Assembly: GCF_049844995.1 (NCBI RefSeq)
Contig: NZ_JBNCMC010000001.1
Coordinates: 620,001 to 684,000 of the forward strand
Direction of reading: 5' to 3'
DNA: 64,000 bases
Source of the DNA: Luteimicrobium sp049844995
GTDB lineage: Bacteria > Actinomycetota > Actinomycetes > Actinomycetales > Cellulomonadaceae
Position numbers and translations under genes: made by a program. Shown here one piece after another: positions 16,901 through 24,292 of this stretch. The notes under the pieces are model-generated. The model was not told the DNA's origin. It made no database searches and saw nothing but the letters and a program-made list of their open reading frames with translations. Every line of letters begins with the position of its first letter. Position 1 is the first letter of the stretch.

Positions 16901-19087
16901 GTGACGACCGACGCCGCGACCCCGTTCCACGACCTCGACGCCTACGTCGCCCTGCCACGGCTGGCGGGGTTGACGCTCTCCCCGGACGGGTCGCGGCTGG
17001 TCACGGCGGTGCAGACCCTCGACCCCAAGCGGACCCGCTACGTGACGGCGCTGTGGGAGGTCGACCCGACGGGCACGGCGCCCGCGCGCCGGCTGACGCG
17101 GTCGGCCAAGGGCGAGTCGTCCGCGGTGTTCGCCCCGAACGGGGACCTGCTCTTCACGTCCGCACGCCCCGACGCCGACGGCGACGACGACGACCCCAAG
17201 CCGGCGCTCTGGCTGCTCCCGGTTGGCGGGGGAGAGGCGAGGGTCGTCGCGACGGCACCCGGCGGCGTCGGCGGCGTGACGGTGGCCCGGGACGCGAGCG
17301 TCGTGTCGGTGGGGGCCGCCGTCCTGCCGTCGGCGGGCGACCTCGACGAGGACGCCAAGCTGCGCAAGGCGCGCAAGAAGCACAAGGTCGCGGCGATCCT
17401 CCACGACGGCTACCCCGTCCGCTACTGGGACCACGACCTCGGCCCCGACCGTCCGCGCCGGTTCGCCGCCGACCTGGCCGCCCTCACGGACGAGGTTCCG
17501 GGCGCGCTGGTGCCGGCGCCGTCGTCGGGCGGCGAAGGCAAGGAAGCCGACGACGACGGCCCCGCCACGCCGGAGGGCGCCCGCCTCCAGCTGCGCGACC
17601 TCACGCCCACGCCGGGCGCCGCGCTCGAGGAGGCGGACGCCGCGCTCAGCCCGGACGGGCGCACGCTCGTCACGAGCTGGCGCGTCAACGGCCCCGGCCC
17701 GACGCAGCGCAGCACGCTCGTCGCGATCGACACCGAGACCGGGGAGCGGTACGTCCTGGTCGACGACAAGGGCGCCGACCTGTTCGCGCCCACAGTCTCG
17801 CCCGACGGCCGGTTCGTCGCGTACGCGCGCGAGACCCTCACGACGCCGCACCGCGCGCCCGAGGTGACGCTCGCCGTCGTCGCGCTCGCGCCCAAGCAGA
17901 GCCCGCGCAGCCTGACGACGCACTGGGACCGTTGGCCGACGTCGGTCACGTGGCTCCCGGACGGCTCCGGCCTCCTCGTCACCGCCGACGACGACGGCCG
18001 CGGACCGGTCTTCCACGTCGCCGCGACCGGCGGCGGCATCGTCCCGGTGGAGCGCATCACGGCGGCCGACGACGTGTACACGAACGTCGAGGTCGCGCGC
18101 GACGGTTCCGCGTTCTACGCCCTGCGGTCGAGCTACCTGGCCCCGGCCGAGCCGGTCCGCGTGGAGCTCGCCGCGTTCCTCGCGCAGGAGGAGGGCAAGC
18201 GGACGCCGGTCGAGCCGACGCTGCTCCGCGGGCCCGTCGCCGCGCCGGAGCTGCCGGGCACGCTCGTGGAGGTCGAGACCCCCGCGTCGGACGACGTCCG
18301 GGTGCGCGCCTGGCTCGCCCTCCCCGCGGGTGCGAGCGCCGACAACCCGGCCCCGCTGGCGCTGTGGGTCCACGGTGGCCCGCTCGGGTCGTGGAACACG
18401 TGGAGCTGGCGCTGGAACCCGTGGCTGCTCGTCGCCGCCGGCTACGCGGTGCTGCTGCCGGACCCGGCCCTGTCGACGGGCTACGGCCAGGACTTCGTCC
18501 AGCGCGGCTGGGGCGCGTGGGGCGACAAGCCGTTCACCGACGTCATGGCCGTGACCGACGCCGTCGTCGCGCGCGACGACATCGACGAGACCCGCACCGG
18601 CATGATGGGCGGCTCCTTCGGCGGATACATGGCCAACTGGATCGCCGGCCACACCGACCGGTTCCGGGCGATCGTCTCGCACGCCAGCCTCTGGGCGCTC
18701 GACCAGTTCGGCCCGACGACGGACGCCTCGTTCTACTGGCAGCGCGAGATGAGCCCGGAGATGGCGCGTGAGAACTCGCCGCACCGGTTCGTCGGCGACA
18801 TCCGCACGCCGATGCTCGTGGTCCACGGCGACAAGGACTACCGCGTCCCGATCGGCGAGGGCCTGCGCCTCTGGTACGAGCTGCTGTCGGCGTCCGGCCT
18901 GCCGGCCGACGCCGAGGGAAAGACCGTCCACCGGTTCCTGTACTTCCCGGACGAGAACCACTGGGTGCTCACGCCCGAGCACGCCAAGGTCTGGTACCAG
19001 GTGGTCCTCGCGTTCCTCGCCGAGCACGTGCTCGGCGTCGCGCCCGACGACGACGCGCACCCTGGCTTGCCCAGCGTCCTGGGGTGA
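16901..19087 (+). CDS. S9 family prolyl oligopeptidase-type peptidase
   Basis: 728 aa from GTG 16901, with TAGGAC six bases upstream (leaderless). The N-terminal ~450 residues form a WD/beta-propeller-like region (TLSPDGSRLVTAVQ; ALSPDGRTLVTSWR; VSPDGRFVAYARE). The C-terminal alpha/beta hydrolase carries the catalytic triad: S572 in MGGSFGGYM, D646 in HGDKDYRVP and H687 in DENHWVL. No signal peptide, so it should act in the cytosol on short peptides, removing dipeptides or acylated residues. It ends next to a long bidirectional hairpin repeat and converges on the hydrolase at 19169. Confidence 0.94.
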   Translation: MTTDAATPFHDLDAYVALPRLAGLTLSPDGSRLVTAVQTLDPKRTRYVTALWEVDPTGTAPARRLTRSAKGESSAVFAPNGDLLFTSARPDADGDDDDPKPALWLLPVGGGEARVVATAPGGVGGVTVARDASVVSVGAAVLPSAGDLDEDAKLRKARKKHKVAAILHDGYPVRYWDHDLGPDRPRRFAADLAALTDEVPGALVPAPSSGGEGKEADDDGPATPEGARLQLRDLTPTPGAALEEADAALSPDGRTLVTSWRVNGPGPTQRSTLVAIDTETGERYVLVDDKGADLFAPTVSPDGRFVAYARETLTTPHRAPEVTLAVVALAPKQSPRSLTTHWDRWPTSVTWLPDGSGLLVTADDDGRGPVFHVAATGGGIVPVERITAADDVYTNVEVARDGSAFYALRSSYLAPAEPVRVELAAFLAQEEGKRTPVEPTLLRGPVAAPELPGTLVEVETPASDDVRVRAWLALPAGASADNPAPLALWVHGGPLGSWNTWSWRWNPWLLVAAGYAVLLPDPALSTGYGQDFVQRGWGAWGDKPFTDVMAVTDAVVARDDIDETRTGMMGGSFGGYMANWIAGHTDRFRAIVSHASLWALDQFGPTTDASFYWQREMSPEMARENSPHRFVGDIRTPMLVVHGDKDYRVPIGEGLRLWYELLSASGLPADAEGKTVHRFLYFPDENHWVLTPEHAKVWYQVVLAFLAEHVLGVAPDDDAHPGLPSVLG

Positions 19088-19090
19088 CCC

Positions 19091-19152
19091 CGCCGAACAC
19101 GGGCTGCGCGACCGTCTGCCGCGGCAGACGGTCGCGGGCCCCGTGTTCGGCG
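19091..19152. repeat. Long hairpin repeat, best copy
   Basis: Two 30-nt arms (19091-19120 and 19123-19152) pair at 27 of 30 positions with a 2-nt centre, starting CGCCGAACACGGG and ending CCCGTGTTCGGCG, with a GTCTGCC/GGCAGAC core. A tail with GGGATCCCGTGCTC follows. It lies between convergent genes, starting 4 bp after the S9 peptidase stop, so it may also stop transcription from both sides. Three related copies exist in the window. Confidence 0.85.
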
Positions 19153-19168
19153 GGCGGGGATCCCGTGC

Positions 19169-19891
19169 TCAGGCGCGAGCGGCCTCGACCAGCGCCGCGG
19201 CCAGGTCCGCGGGGCGCGAGAACATCGCCCAGTGCCCGGTGGGCAGGTCGACCCAGGTGACGGGGTAGTCGAGCAGCTCGGTGTGGAACGGCGCGCCGGG
19301 CCCGGCGGCCGCACGGAGCTGCTCGGCGCTGACGCTCGTGCAGATCGCTGTGACGGGGACGTCGAACCGGGCCGGGTCCAAGACCCGCACGGGCTCCGTC
19401 GCGACCCGGGCCGGCTGGGGGCAGGCGTGCTCGCGGAACCGGGCGAGGCCGGCGTCGTCGATGCCGACGGTGCTGGACCCCTGGGCGGCCAGCTCGTCCC
19501 AGGTCGGGAGCGGGAGCTCGGTGACGCCGTCGGGCAGCCCGGGGTTGAGCGTGGCGCCGTCGACGAGGGGCCCGGCGTCGAGGTAGACGGCCCGGCCGAT
19601 CCGGTCGGGTACCCGGTCGACGACCTCGCCGACGAGTGCCCCGCCGCCGCTGTGCCCGACGAGGACGACGCGGCCTCCGAGCCCCTCGACGAGCTCGACG
19701 ACGGCGCGCACGTGGTCGGCGCGGGTGGCGCGGGCGCGGTCAGCGGCCGTGTCGTCGGGGCCGAGGCCGGGCAGCGTGACGGCGTGGGGGACGAGCCCGG
19801 CGTCGCGGAGCGGCACGACGACGTCGTCCCACGCCCAGCCGCCGAGCCAGAAGCCGGGGACGAGGACCACGTGGGTGCGGGGGGTTGTCAT
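19169..19891 (-). CDS. Alpha/beta fold hydrolase (esterase-like)
   Basis: 240 aa from ATG 19891. HVVLVPGFWLGGWAWDDVV gives the oxyanion strand, VVLVGHSGGGALVGEV the nucleophile elbow, and DLPTGHWAMFSRP the catalytic His near the C-terminus. The pattern matches the small hydrolase/esterase group related to salicylate esterase-like proteins. It is transcribed divergently from a WYL regulator, with a perfect GGTGACA-N6-TGTCACC operator in between, so the regulator most likely controls this gene. Confidence 0.9.
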   Translation of the reverse strand: MTTPRTHVVLVPGFWLGGWAWDDVVVPLRDAGLVPHAVTLPGLGPDDTAADRARATRADHVRAVVELVEGLGGRVVLVGHSGGGALVGEVVDRVPDRIGRAVYLDAGPLVDGATLNPGLPDGVTELPLPTWDELAAQGSSTVGIDDAGLARFREHACPQPARVATEPVRVLDPARFDVPVTAICTSVSAEQLRAAAGPGAPFHTELLDYPVTWVDLPTGHWAMFSRPADLAAALVEAARA

Positions 19892-19913
19892 ACGACGAGT
19901 CTCGACCCACGCT

Positions 19914-19933
19914 GGTGACACCTGTCTGTCACC
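19914..19933. promoter_or_regulatory. Inverted-repeat operator GGTGACA-N6-TGTCACC
   Basis: Perfect 7-bp arms at 19914-19920 and 19927-19933, centred between the divergent hydrolase (start 19891) and WYL regulator (start 19950). Probable binding site of the adjacent regulator, covering both promoters. Confidence 0.65.
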
Positions 19934-19949
19934 GATATCGGGAGGTCGC

Positions 19950-20678
19950 GTGAACCGCACCGAGCGGCTGTACGCGGTCGCCGAGGAGCTGCGCCGCGCG
20001 GGCGCCCGGGGCACCACGAGCGAGCGCCTCGCACGGGCCCTCGAGGTGAGCGTCCGGACGATCAAGCGCGACGTGTCGGCGCTCCAGCAGGCCGGCCTGC
20101 CCGTGCGCGCCGAAGCCGGCCCCGGCGGCGGGTACGTGCTCGACGTCGCCGCGAGCCTGCCGCCCGTCACCTACACGCCCGCGCAGGCGGTCGCCGTGTC
20201 CGTCGCGCTCGCGCTGCTCCCGCCCGGCTCACCGTTCGCCGTCGACGCCGCGACCGCCCGCGCGAAGCTCTGGGACGCCCTCGGCCCCGGTGGCCGCGAG
20301 CGAGCGTCGCGCCTCGCGTCGCGCGTCTGGACCCGCGGCGCGGGCACGCCCGACGCCGGCAGCGCGCTCGAGAAGGAGCCCGCGGCGGGCGTGCTGCGGG
20401 CGGTCGAGCAGGCGCTCGCGGGTGAGCGCGTCCTCGCGATCCGTTATCGGTCGCGGGACGGCCGCGTGTCCCGTCGCCGGGTCGAGCCCGTGCTCCTCGC
20501 GCACACCGACGGGCGGTGGTACCTCGTCGCGTGGTGCCGCGACCGGGAGGGGATGCGATGGTTCCGGCTCGACCGCGTCGAGCGCGCCGACCTCACCGCC
20601 GAGGCATACGTGCCCCGACCGGTCGAGGACGTCGGCGAGCCGCCGCCGGACGCGGTCGCCGTCGTCCCGCCGACCTGA
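19950..20678 (+). CDS. YafY-type HTH/WYL-domain transcriptional regulator
   Basis: 242 aa from GTG 19950, preceded by GGGAGG at 19940-19945. N-terminal HTH_11/DeoR-like domain (TERLYAVAEELRRAGARGTT; SERLARALEVSVRTIKRDV), then GGYVLD wing and a WYL domain from about residue 140 (ERVLAIRYRSRDGRVSRRRV; DGRWYLVAWCRDREGMRWF). WYL domains are thought to sense ligands, often nucleotides or small metabolites. It likely controls the divergent hydrolase and itself through the palindrome at 19914-19933. Confidence 0.92.
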   Translation: MNRTERLYAVAEELRRAGARGTTSERLARALEVSVRTIKRDVSALQQAGLPVRAEAGPGGGYVLDVAASLPPVTYTPAQAVAVSVALALLPPGSPFAVDAATARAKLWDALGPGGRERASRLASRVWTRGAGTPDAGSALEKEPAAGVLRAVEQALAGERVLAIRYRSRDGRVSRRRVEPVLLAHTDGRWYLVAWCRDREGMRWFRLDRVERADLTAEAYVPRPVEDVGEPPPDAVAVVPPT

Positions 20679-20732
20679 CCACCGCCCACCGGACCCGCAT
20701 TTCCGGGCCGGGCGGACACGCGATCCCGGCCC

Positions 20733-20815
20733 GCCGAGCACGGGCTCGGGGACCGTCTGCCGCGGCAGACCGTCGCGGAGCCCGTGCTCGGCAGGCTCAG
20801 GTCCCGTGCTCGGCA
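20733..20815. repeat. Long hairpin repeat abutting a decayed S41 gene
   Basis: Arms 20733-20761 and 20764-20792 pair at 26 of 29 positions (ends GCCGAGCACGGGCTC and GAGCCCGTGCTCGGC, core GTCTGCC GC GGCAGAC). A GTCCCGTGCTCGGCAG tail runs to 20815, where a truncated S41 peptidase remnant begins. Same family as the 19091 and 36706 copies. Confidence 0.82.
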
Positions 20816-21052
20816 GCACGAAGGGCATGACGTCGCCGGTCTCGATCAGGCCCATGTCGGCCCGCCGACGATGCGCGCGCCCAGGCTGTCGCGGAGCATC
20901 GTGGCGGTCGATTCGCCGGACGACGCCGTCCCACCGTCGACCAGGACGAGCATCCGTCCGTGAAAGGGGTGCAGGCCGGCGGGAAAATGGTCCGCCGACT
21001 GGTCGAAGCGCACCCCGTCGCCGGCTGCCGGCGCGTGTCGGAGCCGAAGCAG
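20815..21052 (-). pseudogene. Remnant of an S41 (C-terminal processing) peptidase
   Basis: Reading minus-strand, GRMLVLVDGGTASSGESTAT and MLRDSLGARIVGGPT match the catalytic Ser region of S41 peptidases (GTASSGE). After GGPT the frame breaks: the next sensible stretch, MGLIETGDVMPFVLP, continues in another frame and then stops at the edge of the hairpin repeat. The N-terminal ~300 codons and the C-terminus are missing. So this is a frameshifted and truncated fragment, not a working gene. Confidence 0.7.
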
Positions 21053-21053
21053 C

Positions 21054-21274
21054 GACGCCGGGTCCGTCGTCCTTCCTGTCGCTGTCCGGGCGTTCGGCGC
21101 CGCCTTCACGCCCGACGCCGTCCTCGACGACTGGGGCCGGACGTTCACCGGGACTGACGGGGTCGCCCGCTGGAACGTGACCGACAACATCGGGACGGGT
21201 ACACCGGCACCGGCGCCATGACGTTCACGCTCGACGGCGACCGGATCGCGCGCCTCGTCATCAGCCCGACCTGA
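21054..21274 (+). pseudogene. Remnant of an NTF2/SnoaL-like protein
   Basis: One frame reads FGAAFTPDAVLDDWGRTFTG then DGVARWNVTDNIG, typical of the nuclear transport factor 2-like fold. A shifted frame continues GYTGTGAMTFTLDGDRIARL to VISPT and TGA 21272-21274. About 25 residues that should join the two halves are absent, so a deletion plus frameshift has destroyed the gene. The 5' end is not recoverable. It is back to back with the S41 remnant. Confidence 0.65.
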
Positions 21275-21330
21275 GGGCGGGGAGAGCCCGGCGGGCCACG
21301 CGCCCAGCCTGGTGCTGTTGACTTGGCCTC

Positions 21331-23280
21331 GTGACCGCCGCACCCGCCCGCCTGCCCCGTGTCCGCGCGTCCGCCCTCGTGGGGCGGGGCTGGCTCAACA
21401 CCGGCGGCCGCACGCTCACGCTCGAGGACTTCCGCGGCCGCGTGACGATCCTCGACTTCTGGACCTTCTGCTGCATCAACTGCCTGCACGTCCTCGACGA
21501 GCTGCGCGACCTCGAGCAGCGGTTCGGCGACGTCCTCACGATCGTCGGGGTCCACTCGCCGAAGTTCGTGCACGAGGCCGACCCGGACGCGCTCGCGGCC
21601 GCCGTCGAGCGCTACGAGGTGCACCACCCCGTCCTCGACGACCCCGACCTCGTCACCTGGCAGGCGTACACGGCCCGCGCCTGGCCGACGCTCGTCGTGA
21701 TCGACCCGGAGGGCTACGTCGTCGCGCAGCTCGCGGGGGAGGGCCACGCGGCGTCGATCGAGGCGCTCGTCGCCGAGCTCGTCGCGGAGCACCGCGCCAA
21801 GGGCACGCTCCGCGAGGGCGACGGCCCGTACGTCCCGCCGACGCCGCAGCCCTCCACCCTCCGCTTCCCCGCCAAGGCCGTCGCCCTGCCGGGCGGGAAC
21901 CTCCTCGTCGCCGACGCCGGGCACCACAGTCTCGCCGAGCTGGCTCCCGACGCCGAGACGCTGGTCCGGCAGATCGGCTCGGGCGAGCGCGGGCTCGTCG
22001 ACGGCGGCCCCGACGACGCCCGGTTCGCCGAGCCCAACGGCCTCTGCCTCGTCCCCGACGAGCTGCGCACGTGGCTCGGCTACGACGTCGTCGTCGCCGA
22101 CACCGCCAACCACGTGCTGCGCGGCGTGCGCCTCGACGACGGCACCGTCACGACGGTCGCAGGCACGGGCGACCAGCTCATGGTCGGCGCGCCCGACAAC
22201 CTCGTCGGCGAGCTCGCGGGCGAGCCGCTCGTCCCCGGGGCGAAGGTCCCGCCGCTGATGGTGAAGCTGTCGTCGCCGTGGGACGTCGCGTGGGTGCCCG
22301 AGGTCGCGGCGTTCGTCGTCGCGATGGCCGGCAACCACACGCTGTGGGCGTTCGACGGCAAGGAGGGCTCGATCGAGCACCTCGCCGGGACGATGAACGA
22401 GGGTCTGCAGGACGGTCCGCTGCTCGACGCGTGGTTCGCGCAGCCGTCGGGGCTCGCGGCCGTGCCCGGGAAGCTGTGGGTGGCCGACGCCGAGACGTCG
22501 GCGCTGCGCTGGGTCGACCCGGTCGCCCGCGCCGCGCACACGGCCGTCGGGCAGGGGCTGTTCGACTTCGGTCACCGGGACGGCGCCGCCGACCGGGCGC
22601 TCTTCCAGCACCCGCTCGGCGTGGCCGCGCTCCCCGACGGGTCGGTGCTCGTCGCCGACACCTACGACGGAGCGCTCCGCCGCTACGTGCCCGACGACGC
22701 CGCGCCCGGTGGCGGCGAGGTCACGACCCTGGTGACGGGGCTCGCGGAGCCGAGCGGCGTCGTCGTGCGGGAGGGCACGGGCGGCGGGGACGTGGAGGTG
22801 CTCGTCGTCGAGTCGGCTGCGCACCGGATCACGCGGGTCGCGCTCCCGGCCGACCTGCGCGCGCTCGGCAGCACCGTGGACGACGGCGCCCACCGCACGC
22901 GGCGCCCCGTCACCGACCTGGCCCCGGGCGCCCTCAGCCTGCGCGTGCCCTTCACGCCGGCCCCGGGCCAGAAGCTCGACGACCGCTTCGGCCCGTCCAC
23001 GCAGCTCTCGGTGAGCGCGACCCCGGCGAGCCTCCTCGTGGGCGGCGCCGGCACGGGCACCGACCTCGACCGCGGCCTGACGCTCGCCGCGCCGGCCCCC
23101 GGCGAGACCCTCGAGGGCGTGCTGCACGTGAGCGCACGGGCGGCGTCGTGCGACGCGTTCGGGCCCGACGGCGAGCCGGTGGAGTTCCCGGCATGTCACC
23201 TCGCGCAGCAGGACTGGGGCGTCCCGGTCCGGATCACCGCCGACGGCGCCGCGGAGCTCGTGCTCCCGCTGCTCGGCTGA
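21331..23280 (+). CDS. NHL-repeat thioredoxin-like protein
   Basis: 649 aa from GTG 21331. The first ~165 residues are a TlpA-like thioredoxin domain with the CxxC pair C48-I-N-C51 (FCCINCLHV), GVHSPKFVHE and the cis-Pro region RAWPTLVVIDPEG. From about 170 to 520 come NHL propeller repeats (ALPGGNLLVADAGHHSLAEL; VVVADTANHVLRGVRLDDG; PDGSVLVADTYDGALRRYV). The C-terminus is beta-rich. This architecture is like that of mammalian NHLRC2. No signal peptide, so cytosolic. Substrate unknown; a redox role is inferred from the CxxC. Confidence 0.92.
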   Translation: MTAAPARLPRVRASALVGRGWLNTGGRTLTLEDFRGRVTILDFWTFCCINCLHVLDELRDLEQRFGDVLTIVGVHSPKFVHEADPDALAAAVERYEVHHPVLDDPDLVTWQAYTARAWPTLVVIDPEGYVVAQLAGEGHAASIEALVAELVAEHRAKGTLREGDGPYVPPTPQPSTLRFPAKAVALPGGNLLVADAGHHSLAELAPDAETLVRQIGSGERGLVDGGPDDARFAEPNGLCLVPDELRTWLGYDVVVADTANHVLRGVRLDDGTVTTVAGTGDQLMVGAPDNLVGELAGEPLVPGAKVPPLMVKLSSPWDVAWVPEVAAFVVAMAGNHTLWAFDGKEGSIEHLAGTMNEGLQDGPLLDAWFAQPSGLAAVPGKLWVADAETSALRWVDPVARAAHTAVGQGLFDFGHRDGAADRALFQHPLGVAALPDGSVLVADTYDGALRRYVPDDAAPGGGEVTTLVTGLAEPSGVVVREGTGGGDVEVLVVESAAHRITRVALPADLRALGSTVDDGAHRTRRPVTDLAPGALSLRVPFTPAPGQKLDDRFGPSTQLSVSATPASLLVGGAGTGTDLDRGLTLAAPAPGETLEGVLHVSARAASCDAFGPDGEPVEFPACHLAQQDWGVPVRITADGAAELVLPLLG

Positions 23281-23286
23281 CCTCCG

Positions 23287-23327
23287 CCGACGGTGACGCC
23301 CACCCCCAGCCGGGGCGTCACCGTCGG
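23287..23327. terminator. Bidirectional stem-loop terminator
   Basis: CCGACGGTGACGCC (23287-23300) pairs with GGCGTCACCGTCGG (23314-23327) across a C-rich 13-nt loop. It lies between the convergent NHL-thioredoxin and hydrolase genes, without a U-tract. Confidence 0.7.
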
Positions 23328-23339
23328 AGGCGGGGCGGA

Positions 23340-24161
23340 TCACTCCGCGAGGAACGCCAGGATGTCGTTGTCGAGCTCCTCCTGGTACGAGCCGGCGATG
23401 CCGTGGGGCGCGCCCGGGTAGACCTTGAGCGTGCCGAGCTTCACGAGCTCGATCGCCTTGTACGCCGCGGCGCCGATGGGGACGATCTGGTCGTCGTCGC
23501 CCTGCGCGATGAGGATCGGGACGTCGAGCGCCTGGAGGTCCTCGGTGAAGTCGGTCTCGGAGAACGCCTTGATGCAGTCGTACGCGGCCTGGAGTCCGAC
23601 GAGCATGCCCTGACGCCAGAAGTCGTCGCGCTGGCCCTGCGAGATCGTCGAGCCCTCGCGGTTGGTGCCGAAGAACGCGGCCGAGAGGGTGCGGTACAGC
23701 TCGGACCGGTCGTTCAGGACGCCGGCGCGCAGCCCGTCGAACACGTCGATCGGCGTGCCCTCGGGGTTCGTCTCGGACTTCACCATGATCGGCGGCACGG
23801 CCCCGATCGTCACGATCTTGCTCACGCGACCCTTGCCGTGGCGGGCGGCGTAGCGCACGACCTCGCCGCCGCCCGTGGAGTGGCCGACCAGGGCGAGGTC
23901 GGTCAGGTCGAGCGCCTCGACGAGCGCCGCGAGGTCGGCCGCGTAGTGGTCCATGTCGTTGCCGTCGTGGGTGCGCGACGACCGGCCGTGCCCGCGGCGG
24001 TCGTGGGCGATGGCGCGGTAGCCGTTGTCGGCGAGCAGCTTGAGCTCGCGCTCCCAGCCCTCCGAGCTCAGCGGCCAGCCGTGGGACAGGACGACCGGGC
24101 GGCCGCTGCCGAAGTCCTGGTAGAACAGCTCGACGCCGTCCGGCGTGGTGATGTACGGCAC
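23340..24161 (-). CDS. Alpha/beta hydrolase, chloroperoxidase/arylesterase type
   Basis: 273 aa from ATG 24161 with GGAGACC just upstream. The opening TPDGVELFYQDFGSGRPVVL and LSHGWPLSSEGWERE, nucleophile elbow ALVGHSTGGGEVVRY, AQGDDDQIVPIGAAA (Asp) and GAPHGIAGSYQEE (His) are the hallmarks of the cofactor-free haloperoxidase/arylesterase group. Physiological role is probably ester hydrolysis or perhydrolysis. It diverges from the STAND regulator at 24293 across a 131-bp gap. Confidence 0.92.
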   Translation of the reverse strand: MPYITTPDGVELFYQDFGSGRPVVLSHGWPLSSEGWERELKLLADNGYRAIAHDRRGHGRSSRTHDGNDMDHYAADLAALVEALDLTDLALVGHSTGGGEVVRYAARHGKGRVSKIVTIGAVPPIMVKSETNPEGTPIDVFDGLRAGVLNDRSELYRTLSAAFFGTNREGSTISQGQRDDFWRQGMLVGLQAAYDCIKAFSETDFTEDLQALDVPILIAQGDDDQIVPIGAAAYKAIELVKLGTLKVYPGAPHGIAGSYQEELDNDILAFLAE

Positions 24162-24292
24162 GGGAGGTCTCCTTCGTCGGGAACGCAGGCGCGGGTGCGC
24201 CTGTCCTACGATCGAACCGCGCCGCCGGGGCCGCGACCAGGAAGTAGTCAGGCAGAACCGCCGCGAGCGGTTCGGCAGCGAGGTGGTGGCCG

